DNA of 45,527 nt, taken from NCBI GenBank assembly GCA_947476195.1, contig CANJPT010000023.1, positions 1-45,527 on the forward strand, given 5' to 3'. Positions 8,373 through 17,271 of this stretch are shown here, one piece after another. Numbering within the stretch: position 1 is the stretch's first letter; every line of letters starts with the position of its first letter. Below the pieces are notes generated by a model, which was not told where the DNA came from, did not search any database, and worked only from the letters and a program-made list of their open reading frames with translations. Source of the stretch: Lewinellaceae bacterium (GTDB taxonomy: Bacteria > Bacteroidota > Bacteroidia > Chitinophagales > Saprospiraceae). Made by a program: the position numbers and the translations under genes.

Positions 8373-10241
8373 ATGAAAGAAACAAAATTCATTGAACAGA
8401 ACCAGGAAAAATGGTCCGACATTGAAAAGATGCTCCGGGAAGACCGCCGGGACCCTGATAAACTCAACGACCTGTTCATTCAAATTACCGATGATCTATC
8501 CTATGCCCATACTTTTTACCCCAACCGTTCCGTTCGGGTTTTCCTGAATGTATTGGCTCAGCAGATTTTTCACAACATATACCGGGGGCGGCGTTTTCCG
8601 GCAGAGCGCTTACGTTTGTTCTGGACAGACGAACTGCCTCGCATTATGTGGGAGGGGCGTAAAGCACTCTTCCTGTCGTTTGCTTTGTTTATATTTTCTT
8701 TTGGCATTGGGGTGGTGTCAAGCAGAATCAATCCGGATTTTGCGCGCATAGTTCTTGGAGACAACTATGTGGATATGACCCTGGCAAACATCAAAAGCGG
8801 TAATCCAATGGCAGTATACAAAGACTCAGGTCCCTTGGGTGCCACCGCCGGCATTACTGCAAACAACCTTTTTGTAGCCCTTCGCACCGCTATTTTCGGT
8901 GTTTTGGCGTCGATTGGTACGGTTTTCATCATGCTTCACAACGGGATAATGGTTGGGGCTTTTCAATACTTTTTTATCGAGCACGGCGTGTTCTGGGAGT
9001 CCTTCCTAAGTATTTGGATCCATGGAACCTTAGAGATCAGTGCCATTATTATAGCTGGTGCAGCAGGTTTGGTAGCAGGCTCCGGGCTACTATTTCCGGG
9101 AACGTATCGGCGAACGCAAGCTTTTCAGATCACAATGCGCCGTGGTCTAAAGATCTTTATTGGTATCGTGCCAATTATCATTTTGGCAGGCTTTTTTGAA
9201 GGCTTTCTTACGCGGTATGCTGATACTCCGGGTTTTATCCGCGCGGCTTTCATTTTCACCTCCTTGTTTTTTGTGTTGTGGTATTTTGTGTGGTTGCCCT
9301 GGCATAAGGCCCGAACCGAAAGCTTTCGGCCTGGTTTTTTGGATAGAGAATTGCCACCAACCCGCGAACAGGCCATTGATTTTAGCAGCATTAAGACCGT
9401 GGGTGAAATATTCTCCGATGGATTTACGACCCTGGTCCGCCATCCACGAACCACAGTGCTGGGGCTTTTTGCTACTACGGCTGCGTTTGCTGCTTGGGCT
9501 TTTGGGTCTTCTCAAAAATCCGCTGCACAAACCTTCCGTTTTCCTGACATTCCATATTGGCCTTTTGATATCTTGAGTGGAGTCGGTAATTTTTTTGGGA
9601 ATGAGGTGACACCTGGCCTTTACTTTTTTCAAATTATTCTCCTTACAGGGGTTACAGTAGCAGCTTTTCGCGCTTTGGAGCAGGAAATAAATACAGCACA
9701 ACGCCCGGTTTTTCAACCACGACGAGTATTGTTGTCAGTTCTTCCGCTTTTGTTGTTAATGCCTGGTTTTGCGCTGGGCCTGGAGTATTTATCGGGCTTT
9801 ATCGGGGTGTTGGTTTCCTGGGCCGTATTTCCATTCCTTTCGCTTTGGGCGGCAGTAATCTATTTTGAAACGCTTAACCCATTCACAGCATTGGCTCGGA
9901 CCAGGAGACTTATTGGTTGGGGGCCAGCTATGGGTCTGGGCTTATTGGCTGGCATACTCAATTTGTTGTTTTTCATGTTTTTAGAATCGCCGATCTGGGA
10001 TATGACCCTTGAGTTGTTCAGTTTTTTTGTGCCTCCGGCGGAGGGTGCCGTGGCCGCCTACAATACAATTGCTACTACTTGTGCAGCAGGGGTATTGATG
10101 TACTTTTTCTTTTTACTCACAGTGCTTTGTGGTGGATTGCAGTATTTTTCATTTCGGGAAGTGAGTGATGCAGCGAGTCTTCGCGAGGAGCTGGATCTGG
10201 TAGGACAGACTCGAAAAATTCGGGGATTGGCGCGGGAGTAA
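8373..10241 (+). CDS. SpoIIM-domain multi-pass membrane protein with extra C-terminal membrane half
   Basis: The protein has 622 residues. The first 320 or so match the stage II sporulation protein M family (PF01944): a cytosolic helical N-terminus (QNQEKWSDIEKML... ADDLSYA-like segment), then several membrane segments with conserved G-rich loops (FFIEHGVFWESFLSIWIHG). In Bacteroidota this family is unrelated to sporulation and usually sits in a cluster with RDD, DUF4129, MoxR and DUF58 genes. The last 290 or so residues add about six membrane segments and a short charged tail. They start at FSSIKTVGEIFSDGF, which looks like the N-terminus of a separate protein, so I infer a fusion of two genes that are separate elsewhere. 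The DUF4129 gene follows after 40 bases, and a strong promoter lies upstream. RDD, MoxR and DUF58 partners are absent here. Confidence 0.85.
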   Translation: MKETKFIEQNQEKWSDIEKMLREDRRDPDKLNDLFIQITDDLSYAHTFYPNRSVRVFLNVLAQQIFHNIYRGRRFPAERLRLFWTDELPRIMWEGRKALFLSFALFIFSFGIGVVSSRINPDFARIVLGDNYVDMTLANIKSGNPMAVYKDSGPLGATAGITANNLFVALRTAIFGVLASIGTVFIMLHNGIMVGAFQYFFIEHGVFWESFLSIWIHGTLEISAIIIAGAAGLVAGSGLLFPGTYRRTQAFQITMRRGLKIFIGIVPIIILAGFFEGFLTRYADTPGFIRAAFIFTSLFFVLWYFVWLPWHKARTESFRPGFLDRELPPTREQAIDFSSIKTVGEIFSDGFTTLVRHPRTTVLGLFATTAAFAAWAFGSSQKSAAQTFRFPDIPYWPFDILSGVGNFFGNEVTPGLYFFQIILLTGVTVAAFRALEQEINTAQRPVFQPRRVLLSVLPLLLLMPGFALGLEYLSGFIGVLVSWAVFPFLSLWAAVIYFETLNPFTALARTRRLIGWGPAMGLGLLAGILNLLFFMFLESPIWDMTLELFSFFVPPAEGAVAAYNTIATTCAAGVLMYFFFLLTVLCGGLQYFSFREVSDAASLREELDLVGQTRKIRGLARE

Positions 10242-10281
10242 ATATGCTTTGGAAAAGGTCATATAGAATTCGAATGGTCCA

Positions 10282-11055
10282 ATGAAATATATCCTCTTTT
10301 TACTCTTTTTTTCAGGCGCACTTTCGGCACAGGTCGGGGAGCTATTGCCGTATTCTTTGGATACAAAGCAAGTGGTAGGTGACACCTTCTACCTGGACGA
10401 AAATGAATCGTTAGAAACGGATTATGTGCGGGAGACCTACATAGCCCCGCCGCTAGCACCCATTGCGCTTCGCGAAGTTCCTACCGATAAATGGAATAAA
10501 GCCACGGATGGTATGGACTATAGCAAAGACCTGCCCAAGCTACCGAAAGAATACAATAAAAGAGAAGAAAACGAATCATCCTTGGACTGGACAGGGATGA
10601 CACTGGGCTTTGGAACGTTGCTTCAGCTAATAGCCGTGATATTTGCCCTTGGTGGCATCGCTTATGGTATTTATTGGATGATGCAGACCCCGCGTAACCG
10701 AGTCATTTCCAGAGATGGCACCGAGATTACACTCGCTAATCTGGAGGAGTATATCCACGAAACCGACCTCGACCGATTCCTCCGAGAAGCCCTTGCTTCT
10801 TCTAATTGGCCCCTGGCGGTGCGGCTCTATTTTTTGCAGATCATCAAGAAGCTGTCTGAAAAAGAAGCCATTGTATGGTCAAAAGAAAAGACCAACCGGG
10901 ACTATTTGCGCGAAATGCGCAGTCACCGTCTGAGTACGCATTTCCTGGATGCCACGCATCAATTTGAGCAGGTTTGGTATGGCAATCAGCCGATCACGGT
11001 GGAAGCGTTTGCTCAATTGGAGCCTAAATTTAAGTCATTATTGGGCGAGATCTAA
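10282..11055 (+). CDS. DUF4129 membrane protein
   Basis: The protein has 257 residues. A signal peptide (FLLFFSGALSAQ) is followed by an extracytoplasmic stretch, one membrane segment at about 115-135 (LLQLIAVIFALGGIAYGIYWMM), and a cytoplasmic helical domain. That domain contains ALASSNWPLAVRLYFLQ and WSKEKTNRDYLREM, the recognisable core of DUF4129. It lies 40 bases downstream of the SpoIIM-fusion gene and forms an operon with it, matching the SpoIIM-DUF4129 pairing seen in many Bacteroidota and Actinobacteria. Molecular role unknown; in related clusters it accompanies MoxR-type AAA ATPases. Its stop codon overlaps that of the convergent helicase gene within CTAA at 11052-11055. Confidence 0.88.
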   Translation: MKYILFLLFFSGALSAQVGELLPYSLDTKQVVGDTFYLDENESLETDYVRETYIAPPLAPIALREVPTDKWNKATDGMDYSKDLPKLPKEYNKREENESSLDWTGMTLGFGTLLQLIAVIFALGGIAYGIYWMMQTPRNRVISRDGTEITLANLEEYIHETDLDRFLREALASSNWPLAVRLYFLQIIKKLSEKEAIVWSKEKTNRDYLREMRSHRLSTHFLDATHQFEQVWYGNQPITVEAFAQLEPKFKSLLGEI

Positions 11056-14000
11056 TGTGCGGGAAATGTACATTCAACCATTTGCCCTTCTAGCGGGAAA
11101 ATCACAAAAAGTTGTACCACCCGATCTGACGAATTCGAGTCATCTGCCAACTTTCTCAACTCCTGCCACCAAGCCAAACTTGGCACCACTGCCATTGCCA
11201 TGTGCTTCCATTTTTTCATCCCCTCCGTAAAAGGTGCGAATGAAATAACCACCGCACCATTTTCTGTTTCCAGAAATAGATCTGTTTCTAATTTAAGCAG
11301 GCGACTGCCAGGGGTTATGCCCTCCACGGCATATTTCCCCAGAATCTTTTTTGGCTGAAACTTTTGCTCCAAAAAAGCCCGCAATGCTTCCGATTGATAC
11401 AACAACTGCTCCGCCGAAATTTGGTCCACACCCCCCCGAATTTGCAACTGCTTTTGAGCAACTGCCAAACGAGCTTCTCGCACCATCGTTGGATCATCCG
11501 CACTCAAAAAAGTAGAAACTGCTTTGTCCAGCGCAGTGGAATATTCTCCTTTGAACTCCAGCCAATTTCCCCAGGCCACAGGTTCGCTCAGCGTAGGTTC
11601 AACACCTGGCGGCATTTCGTGTTGGGTATCAATCCACAAAGACGGGCGTATTCGCATGGATTTTCCATGGCGTGTAGCATGGTATTTCACAGGAGATTCA
11701 TCAGGCAGTGTTTCAGGGAAATCTTTGGGTTGGTAGATGATTTCGGTTTCAATCCGAATGGGCATTCCTGCGTGGTAAAATGGCGTTTCGTTGGAGTTCC
11801 AGTCCAGCGTTGAGATTGTTTGGTCTCCATGGCTGAAAACACGGTTGAGCCAGTTTGTGCCTTTGGCCGTGGTAGGGAACACAAGATAATCACGGGCTCG
11901 GGTGAGGCCGACATAGAGCAATCGGGCCTCTTCTTCGAGTGCCGTTCGGTGGGCTTCGGCAAATTCATCCGTTTGCGAAAGAGCCTCTTCGAGGGGTGTA
12001 TTTTTTAATTGATCCGCGTAAGGATTTACCCAAAAACGCAGCCAGCGATTGCCCAGAATATTATTCAGATCTGGCACATCCACTTCGCTTACGAGGTTGA
12101 GCCCCCAAACCTTTTCTTTTAAATTTTCCTCCAATGCATGACAGATCGTGAGCGGATATTCCAAACCCTTGGAGCGGTGATAGGTAAGCACTTTTACGGA
12201 GTCCTCCGTTTCGCCGGAGCCTTGGGCATCTAACTTATTATCGGCCAATTGATTGAGCCACAATAGAAAACCACCCAATGAAGCGGCAGAGTGTAGCCTT
12301 TCGCAGGCAGATTCATAGTCCAGAGCATAACGGCGCAGGCGATCAAGATTATCCAGACGTTGGTCAGCATTACCAAGTTGGATGGCAGCCCGGCGCAGGT
12401 CAAGTTCTTCCAGTACGAGATTCAGGATCTCAGAAGCAGAAAGATCGGCGGTGCGAGGGCGTATTGCAAGGAGGTGATCCAGAATTAAGGACTCTCCCCA
12501 TCCGCCGCCATAAATAGGCGAGTCTGCGTTTTCAGACAAATATTTCAAGCGCCGTGCTACGATCTCCTCCAGATCCATGTTTCCTGTGAGGAATAAAATT
12601 TCCGCAGCAGCCAATGAATCTGAAGGTGTGAGCAGATATTTTAAGCAGGCTATGGCCAGTTTGGCCTCTGGAGTTTCCACTAGGCCATTTCGGGCGATCG
12701 CAGCTTTGAGCCCGGCGCGGTGCAGTGCATCAGCCATTGCCAGACATTGCCGGTTGCTACGGCACAGAATGGCAATGTCACCTGGACGGATTGGGCGGGT
12801 TTCGTCTCTTTTTTTGTTGAATATCAAGGGTTTTCGTTCGAGCATGATCCGCACCTGATCGGCGATGCAATGGTCGAACCAAGGCGCACCAGGCGGTCTT
12901 CTTTCGTCCAATTCGGAGCGAAAGTGCCAGTGTTGGAGTGCCCCCCCCAGTCCCCCATTGAATGGCTGGGGGGCTGGTTCCAGCACGATTTGCTCCCTCG
13001 GCATCCCTTCAAAAGCCCGTTCAAAAATGGCATTCGTGGCATACACGATGTCTGGCCGACTGCGCCATGACTTTTTGAGAATATTCTCGTCTTTTACCCC
13101 GCCTGTTGCATCGATGATGGCCTTCATGAGGGCCGGTTCGGCCCCCCGGAAGCCATAGATACTCTGCTTTGGATCGCCGACCCAGATGGAATGACGGGCG
13201 AGCTGACTGATTTGAAGAAAGATGTCGAGTTGAATGGGCGAGGTATCCTGAAACTCATCTACAAGCAAAAGATCAAGCTCTTCGCGGAGGGTTTCGCGCA
13301 CGGTCTCGACACGCAGCAGACTGCTGACATAGGTTTCCATGTCGGTATAGTCAATGAGACCTCGCTTCTTTTTGTACTGCTCATACTCACTCAAGGCATC
13401 GGAGGCAATATCAAAAACCAGTTCGATATAACCCCGAATGTCGTTTCGGAACTGCGGATGCTGGTCGTGGCTGAAGGCTATTTGCCGAAGATCTTCCATC
13501 AGGTCCCGACTTTTTGCACCAGGACTGGTTTTGGCGATCTTTACCCACTCATGCCAATATAGTTCGCCGCGATATTTAAGTTGGTTTTGGAATTGTTTCA
13601 ACACTTCAGCAGCATCTCTGGTGACTTTTGTAGTGTCTGCTTCGTTTGCATCGAGTGCAGCAATGGTTTGGTCAATGGCTGAAATCAGGCGGTTATTCCA
13701 GGCAATCGGGTCGGTATTCTGGGCAGGGGGGAGTAGTTGTTCAAACTTTTCCCAGGAGCGAATCTTGCTCGTTTCTAATATCTTTTTATCAAAATTATTA
13801 GCTCGTGCAACATCGGTCAGGTTTCGAATGTCTCGCCGCCAGTCGTAGGGATCTCCAATACTTTTTTTGGTTAATCCTAAGCGGTCCGCAAGCATATTCA
13901 TGCGCTCGATCCGTTGTTCAGTAAGAACCTGAGCGAGCGATTCGTTGAATAACCTTTGCTCATCGCCATCTGCAATAATCTCTACCAACGGCGACACCCC

Positions 14001-14312
14001 GGCTTCAAAAGCAAAGCGTTGCAACAATCGTGTACCGATGCTATGGACGGTACCGATGAGGGCTTCGCCAAGTTCGTTGGCCGCTTCGGTCATGCCTTCT
14101 TTTAATAAACTAACGCGTACCCGCTCCTGCAATTCTGCGGCAGCTTTTTTGGTGAATGTAGTGGCCATGATACCCGCCGGGCGCACGCCATTTTGCAACA
14201 ACGCCACCATGCGTTGGGTTAGTGTATAAGTCTTGCCTGAGCCAGCTCCGGCGGAAAGGACTTCAATGTTGAGTTGCGGACCTGTTGCGGGGTGAGTATT
14301 TATATTTGGCAC
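11052..14312 (-). CDS. UvrD/RecB/AddA-like superfamily I helicase with degenerate C-terminal nuclease
   Basis: The protein has 1086 residues. Helicase motifs are complete: Walker A AGAGSGKT (21-28), TTFTKKAA (motif Ia, 51-58), Walker B VDEFQD (351-356), GDPKQSIYGFRG (379-390), TYHRSKGLEYP (710-720) and LLYVGLTRARDYL (798-810). This is the RecB/AddA type, ATP-driven 3'-5' DNA unwinding in double-strand break processing. The C-terminus ends like a RecB nuclease: D1011 sits where the first catalytic Asp is expected, but the D-x-K position reads S-F-A (1024-1026), so cleavage activity is probably lost. The start is GTG at 14312: no in-frame ATG lies before the Walker A motif, and a stop codon lies six codons upstream. 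An AddB partner is not adjacent, which is unusual. The gene is convergent with the DUF4129 gene. Confidence 0.93.
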   Translation of the reverse strand: MPNINTHPATGPQLNIEVLSAGAGSGKTYTLTQRMVALLQNGVRPAGIMATTFTKKAAAELQERVRVSLLKEGMTEAANELGEALIGTVHSIGTRLLQRFAFEAGVSPLVEIIADGDEQRLFNESLAQVLTEQRIERMNMLADRLGLTKKSIGDPYDWRRDIRNLTDVARANNFDKKILETSKIRSWEKFEQLLPPAQNTDPIAWNNRLISAIDQTIAALDANEADTTKVTRDAAEVLKQFQNQLKYRGELYWHEWVKIAKTSPGAKSRDLMEDLRQIAFSHDQHPQFRNDIRGYIELVFDIASDALSEYEQYKKKRGLIDYTDMETYVSSLLRVETVRETLREELDLLLVDEFQDTSPIQLDIFLQISQLARHSIWVGDPKQSIYGFRGAEPALMKAIIDATGGVKDENILKKSWRSRPDIVYATNAIFERAFEGMPREQIVLEPAPQPFNGGLGGALQHWHFRSELDERRPPGAPWFDHCIADQVRIMLERKPLIFNKKRDETRPIRPGDIAILCRSNRQCLAMADALHRAGLKAAIARNGLVETPEAKLAIACLKYLLTPSDSLAAAEILFLTGNMDLEEIVARRLKYLSENADSPIYGGGWGESLILDHLLAIRPRTADLSASEILNLVLEELDLRRAAIQLGNADQRLDNLDRLRRYALDYESACERLHSAASLGGFLLWLNQLADNKLDAQGSGETEDSVKVLTYHRSKGLEYPLTICHALEENLKEKVWGLNLVSEVDVPDLNNILGNRWLRFWVNPYADQLKNTPLEEALSQTDEFAEAHRTALEEEARLLYVGLTRARDYLVFPTTAKGTNWLNRVFSHGDQTISTLDWNSNETPFYHAGMPIRIETEIIYQPKDFPETLPDESPVKYHATRHGKSMRIRPSLWIDTQHEMPPGVEPTLSEPVAWGNWLEFKGEYSTALDKAVSTFLSADDPTMVREARLAVAQKQLQIRGGVDQISAEQLLYQSEALRAFLEQKFQPKKILGKYAVEGITPGSRLLKLETDLFLETENGAVVISFAPFTEGMKKWKHMAMAVVPSLAWWQELRKLADDSNSSDRVVQLFVIFPLEGQMVECTFPAH

Positions 14313-14377
14313 GGTGTGGTATTTCTATTGGAATTGTTGTAATGTATTGGCGAAGGTCGAAAAACGCTGGGAGTATT

Positions 14378-14408
14378 TTGGGGTACAGTATTAGCAGTGG
14401 TACGTTTG
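14378..14408 (+). promoter_or_regulatory. Promoter of the DinB-like gene
   Basis: TTG at 14378-14380, a 20-base spacer and TACGTTTG at 14401-14408 match the Bacteroidota promoter. The position supports ATG 14426 as the start of the downstream gene, rather than the in-frame ATG at 14285. Confidence 0.75.
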
Positions 14409-14425
14409 AGGCAAAATTTTTCAAA

Positions 14426-14938
14426 ATGCACTCGTTAGAAATTCAAGAATTCGCCATCCAAATCGCGCATCACATGGAGCTGAATACACCCCGAATAGAA
14501 AAGACCCTGGCAGAATTGACAGAAGCTGAGCTGTGGCAACGACCCAATGCCCATTCTAATAGTGTGGGAAATCTGCTACTTCATCTTTGTGGCAACATCA
14601 CACAATACGTTCATGCATCACTTGCAGGCCAACCTGATCATCGGGTTCGTGATGCAGAATTTGTTGCAGAAGGTGGTCTTGACAAAGCTGCCTTGCTTGC
14701 AAAACTGTGCAGTACCGTGAGCCAGGCAACCCAAATCATCCGTACTGCCAGCAGGGAAGAAATGATGCGCGAACGAACTGTGCAAGGCTTCAAAATGAGT
14801 GGAATTGGAATTTCCGTCCATGTATGTGAGCACTATTCATACCACACCGGGCAAATTGCTTTTTGGGTCAAGCTTTTGAAGAACAAGGATCTGGGTTTTT
14901 ACGCGGGCATGGATTTGAATGCGCCCAATGAGTTTTAA
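14426..14938 (+). CDS. DinB-like four-helix metal-binding protein
   Basis: The protein has 170 residues from ATG 14426; the frame is open back to 14285, but the promoter lies between, so the longer form is unlikely. The sequence has the four-helix DinB/YfiT layout. There is an early SVGNLLLHLCGNI histidine and a late HVCEHYSYHTGQI segment with the paired histidines that bind a divalent metal in this superfamily (DinB/DUF1572-like). Members include thiol (bacillithiol-type) transferases and uncharacterised stress proteins; the reaction here cannot be assigned. It is divergent from the helicase gene, with only about 110 bases between start codons, and is followed by the lipoprotein gene after 85 bases. 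Confidence 0.82.
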   Translation: MHSLEIQEFAIQIAHHMELNTPRIEKTLAELTEAELWQRPNAHSNSVGNLLLHLCGNITQYVHASLAGQPDHRVRDAEFVAEGGLDKAALLAKLCSTVSQATQIIRTASREEMMRERTVQGFKMSGIGISVHVCEHYSYHTGQIAFWVKLLKNKDLGFYAGMDLNAPNEF

Positions 14939-15023
14939 CTGCTCCCATGAAACTAAGCGCATTTTCGGGAATTTGATTTGGGCGCAGCAACGTGCAAGCT
15001 TTAAATCCTTTAAAATATAAAAC

Positions 15024-15635
15024 ATGAACAAATTTAAACTAATCCTCGCCCTGCTCCTCCTATGCTCCTGTAATACCCCTGAAGCAAGACTGGCACGTTT
15101 GCAACATGATTTTTGGAAAAAATTTGCTCGTCAGAATTATTTTGAGATTAAGCTAAAGAACGAGGTTTTACACCTGCCACTTCCACCTCCTATTGAATCA
15201 TCCGGGGAACAAAAATTATTGGCCGAAAACCTTCAAAAAGAGGCAAGGTCCATTCAAAAAGAAAAGCTTGGTACGGCAGGCAAAAAGCAGTTGACCCTGC
15301 TCACTACAGCCCTGGACGACTGTGTGCTTTATGCAGGTAACCAGTTATTTGATCCATCACGATGTGTGATTGCCGGACATTTGGAGGAGCGCTCAAAGGA
15401 CCCGGACCTTCCATTGTTTCTCGAAAAAATTCCGGCATACTACGCTCAAATAGAGCAACATTGGCAAGTACCAGATGCCCGCTTTGTATCAAAAGCAGTA
15501 GACGGATCACAAACTGCCTTGGATCTGCTGATTATGTTGGAAAAAAAATCGGGAGAAAATAGTGTCCACACAGGAGCAGCACAGGCGGCGGTCAAGGATT
15601 TTATTGGCCTTTGCCAGAGTGCGCTTTTGAAGTAG
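15024..15635 (+). CDS. Small lipoprotein of unknown function
   Basis: The protein has 203 residues. An N-terminal signal MNKFKLILALLLLCSC ends in a lipobox, with C16 expected to be lipidated, so it should be tethered to a membrane facing the periplasm or outside. The mature part is mostly helical and charged (QKEARSIQKEKLG, MLEKKSGENSV) without recognised catalytic motifs. The family is not known to me. It follows the DinB-like gene on the same strand and ends 23 bases before the stop of a convergent gene. Confidence 0.82.
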   Translation: MNKFKLILALLLLCSCNTPEARLARLQHDFWKKFARQNYFEIKLKNEVLHLPLPPPIESSGEQKLLAENLQKEARSIQKEKLGTAGKKQLTLLTTALDDCVLYAGNQLFDPSRCVIAGHLEERSKDPDLPLFLEKIPAYYAQIEQHWQVPDARFVSKAVDGSQTALDLLIMLEKKSGENSVHTGAAQAAVKDFIGLCQSALLK

Positions 15636-15658
15636 GGCAAAATAATTGTTGCACCAGG

Positions 15659-16090
15659 CTAAATGGACTTCGCCTGATTTTTATCGGCGATAATATCCTT
15701 TAGTTCTTTCAAGAAGGCATATTGCTGTGGAAGTACGCGCTTAAAAGCTTCTTTTACGGCAACGTAAGTTCCGTTTTCAAAGTCAACGACCAAGTGTTTG
15801 ATATGCAGCCTGGCCTTTTCTTTTGCCACCCGATAGTCCTCATACACCAAGGCCCGAAGGGAAGGAATCTCATGCCAATCAGCCTCAATGGCAATTGCTT
15901 TACGGGTATCACCATTGGCATCGGCTACCGGGTCGAGTTCGATACAGTGTGCTGTAAACCGTTCTGATGCTGTTTCATCAGAAAAGGGTGCAGCCAGCGA
16001 ACCATCGCTTGCTTGGTTCACTAAAAACACTTCTAATCCGCTTTCGCGTACCCGGTAAATGATTACATCCACTTGCTCGTTCGATTTCAC
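15659..16090 (-). CDS. Nudix-fold-like protein lacking the Nudix box
   Basis: The protein has 143 residues and starts at GTG 16090; no in-frame ATG precedes it. The beginning (QVDVIIYRVRESGLEVFLVN) looks like the first strands of a Nudix fold, but the Nudix box G-x5-E-x7-R-E-U-x-E-E-x-G-U is not present. The central ADWHEIPSLRALVYEDY and the C-terminal helix LPQQYAFLKELKDII look conserved in character. If the fold assignment is right, it may bind nucleotides or act in regulation without hydrolysis. Assignment is tentative; function unknown. It stands alone between a convergent lipoprotein gene and the terminator of the HAD gene. Confidence 0.7.
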   Translation of the reverse strand: MKSNEQVDVIIYRVRESGLEVFLVNQASDGSLAAPFSDETASERFTAHCIELDPVADANGDTRKAIAIEADWHEIPSLRALVYEDYRVAKEKARLHIKHLVVDFENGTYVAVKEAFKRVLPQQYAFLKELKDIIADKNQAKSI

Positions 16091-16233
16091 GATGAAGAAT
16101 ATTTAGCTTGGAACGTTTTGCAATTAAAAAGGTTGGTTGTTTGAGTAGGCAAGGGAACCTTTTTTTTGCTAAGCCTTGTTATGGGTTGAAAGGAAGGGGA
16201 AAATGACAATGGGTGACCTTCTTCAGAGGTCCT

Positions 16234-16265
16234 TAAAAAAAAGTCGCCAGAACGCTTGCGCGACT
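16234..16265 (-). terminator. Rho-independent terminator of the HAD gene
   Basis: The minus-strand stem AGTCGC/GCGACT with a 12-base loop ends in T8, about 92 bases after the HAD stop codon. Confidence 0.75.
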
Positions 16266-16356
16266 GACGACTAATAAACCCCAAAAAACCAAATGAAAAC
16301 TTTTACAAAGGCCGTGATTTTTTTTGAAACAGTCAAGCTTTTTGGAAAATATTTTT

Positions 16357-17025
16357 TCAAAAAGCTCCTTTTTTTTTCAAGAGTGCTGCCAGACTTATGG
16401 CATCGGGCAACACAAAATCTGCGCCAGCCTCCCATAATTTTTGTCCGTGACCATCATGGATATGAGCAGCACCTAAGAATCCAACTGTTTGAATACCAGC
16501 ATTTTTTGCCGCTAAAACTCCGGTTACACTGTCTTCAACTACCAGTGTTTCCCCTGGGGAAAGCCCCAGTTTTTCGAGTGCAAAAAGATAGATATCGGGT
16601 GATGGTTTTGGATTGTCTACTTGCTCCGCTGAAAAAATAAAACCGTCGAGTGCACGATGCAAATGCACCTTCCGCAGGCATTTTTCCACGTGATGTATGC
16701 TGCCGTTAGACACCATACTCTTTGGTACTTTCAAATTTCGGAACAAAGTGGGCATACCCCGGACCGCACGAAGCGAGCGGTGAAACCCGGTGTTATGTTC
16801 GTCTTGAATTTGTTGGCTAAAATCAGGAGGTGCTTTAAAGCCCTCCTCCTCCTGCAATGCTTTGATGACATCGCGAGTTAACAAACCCGGGAAACGCATA
16901 TTGTATGCCCCTTCCTCCAAATGAAGCCCATGCCTGGCAAGAAGCTTCAACATGATACGTGCGGCAATGATCTCTGAATCTACGATCGTGCCGTCATTGT
17001 CAAAAAGGATGTGTTTGATAGACAT
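16357..17025 (-). CDS. HAD-superfamily phosphatase/phosphoglucomutase-like (subfamily IA)
   Basis: The protein has 222 residues from ATG 17025; eight further codons upstream overlap a terminator and are unlikely. HAD motif I is LFDNDGTIVDSE, with nucleophile D9 and acid/base D11. Motif II is VSNGS, the motif III lysine is in NPKPSPDIYLFAL, and motif IV is VVEDSVTGVLAAKNAG. The helical cap between motifs I and II is of the C1 type. This is the beta-phosphoglucomutase/phosphoglycolate phosphatase-like group, a cytoplasmic Mg-dependent enzyme acting on small phosphorylated metabolites. Substrate cannot be decided from sequence. It has its own downstream terminator, and another terminator immediately upstream isolates it from the small membrane peptide gene. 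Confidence 0.9.
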   Translation of the reverse strand: MSIKHILFDNDGTIVDSEIIAARIMLKLLARHGLHLEEGAYNMRFPGLLTRDVIKALQEEEGFKAPPDFSQQIQDEHNTGFHRSLRAVRGMPTLFRNLKVPKSMVSNGSIHHVEKCLRKVHLHRALDGFIFSAEQVDNPKPSPDIYLFALEKLGLSPGETLVVEDSVTGVLAAKNAGIQTVGFLGAAHIHDGHGQKLWEAGADFVLPDAISLAALLKKKGAF

Positions 17026-17036
17026 ATTGGTACAAC

Positions 17037-17072
17037 AAAAAAACCGCAACAGTGCCTGCGCCTCTTGCGGTT
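17037..17072 (-). terminator. Rho-independent terminator of the 42-residue peptide gene
   Basis: On the minus strand AACCGCAA pairs perfectly with TTGCGGTT around a 15-base loop, followed by a T7 tract. It ends 12 bases before the HAD start codon. A second small hairpin GCAGGTA/TACCTGC at 17093-17109 includes the stop codon of the small gene. Confidence 0.8.
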
Positions 17073-17102
17073 ATTATGTAGACTTCTTGCGTAGCAGGTA
17101 AA

Positions 17103-17231
17103 CTACCTGCCGAAATCTAACACTGAGCTTCGGTTGTAAAGCATAAGTATTACAGCTGTGAGGAAAAATAAGCCCATGAAAATGTAGAGAATACAGTATC
17201 CTTTACCGCGCGAGTTTTTAATATCGTCCAT
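17103..17231 (-). CDS. 42-residue single-span membrane peptide
   Basis: This short gene encodes MDDIKNSRGKG at its N-terminus, one hydrophobic span of about 20 residues (YCILYIFMGLFFLTAVILML), and a short tail YNRSSVLDFGR. Three features support it: a TACTTTTG promoter box at 17272-17279, 40 bases before the ATG; the hydrophobic span with charged flanks; and a strong terminator 30 bases after the stop. It would be an inner-membrane small protein of unknown role. It is transcribed away from the coiled-coil/HhH gene that starts at 17490. Confidence 0.7.
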   Translation of the reverse strand: MDDIKNSRGKGYCILYIFMGLFFLTAVILMLYNRSSVLDFGR

Positions 17232-17271
17232 ATTGTCCTGCAAAATTTTGTGGTGCGAAAAATAAGAGGTG

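Noticed and set aside
12940-12985. C and G homopolymer runs inside the helicase gene as a possible slippage site
   Set aside because: The reading frame is continuous with conserved helicase motifs on both sides, so no frameshift is indicated.
14285-14425. Longer start for the DinB-like protein
   Set aside because: A consensus promoter lies at 14378-14408, downstream of that start, and the extra residues overlap the helicase start region and do not resemble the family.
16126-16166. Terminator-like AAGGTT/AACCTT pairing upstream of the Nudix-fold-like gene
   Set aside because: The loop is long and the stem short; the clear terminator for this region is at 16234-16265.
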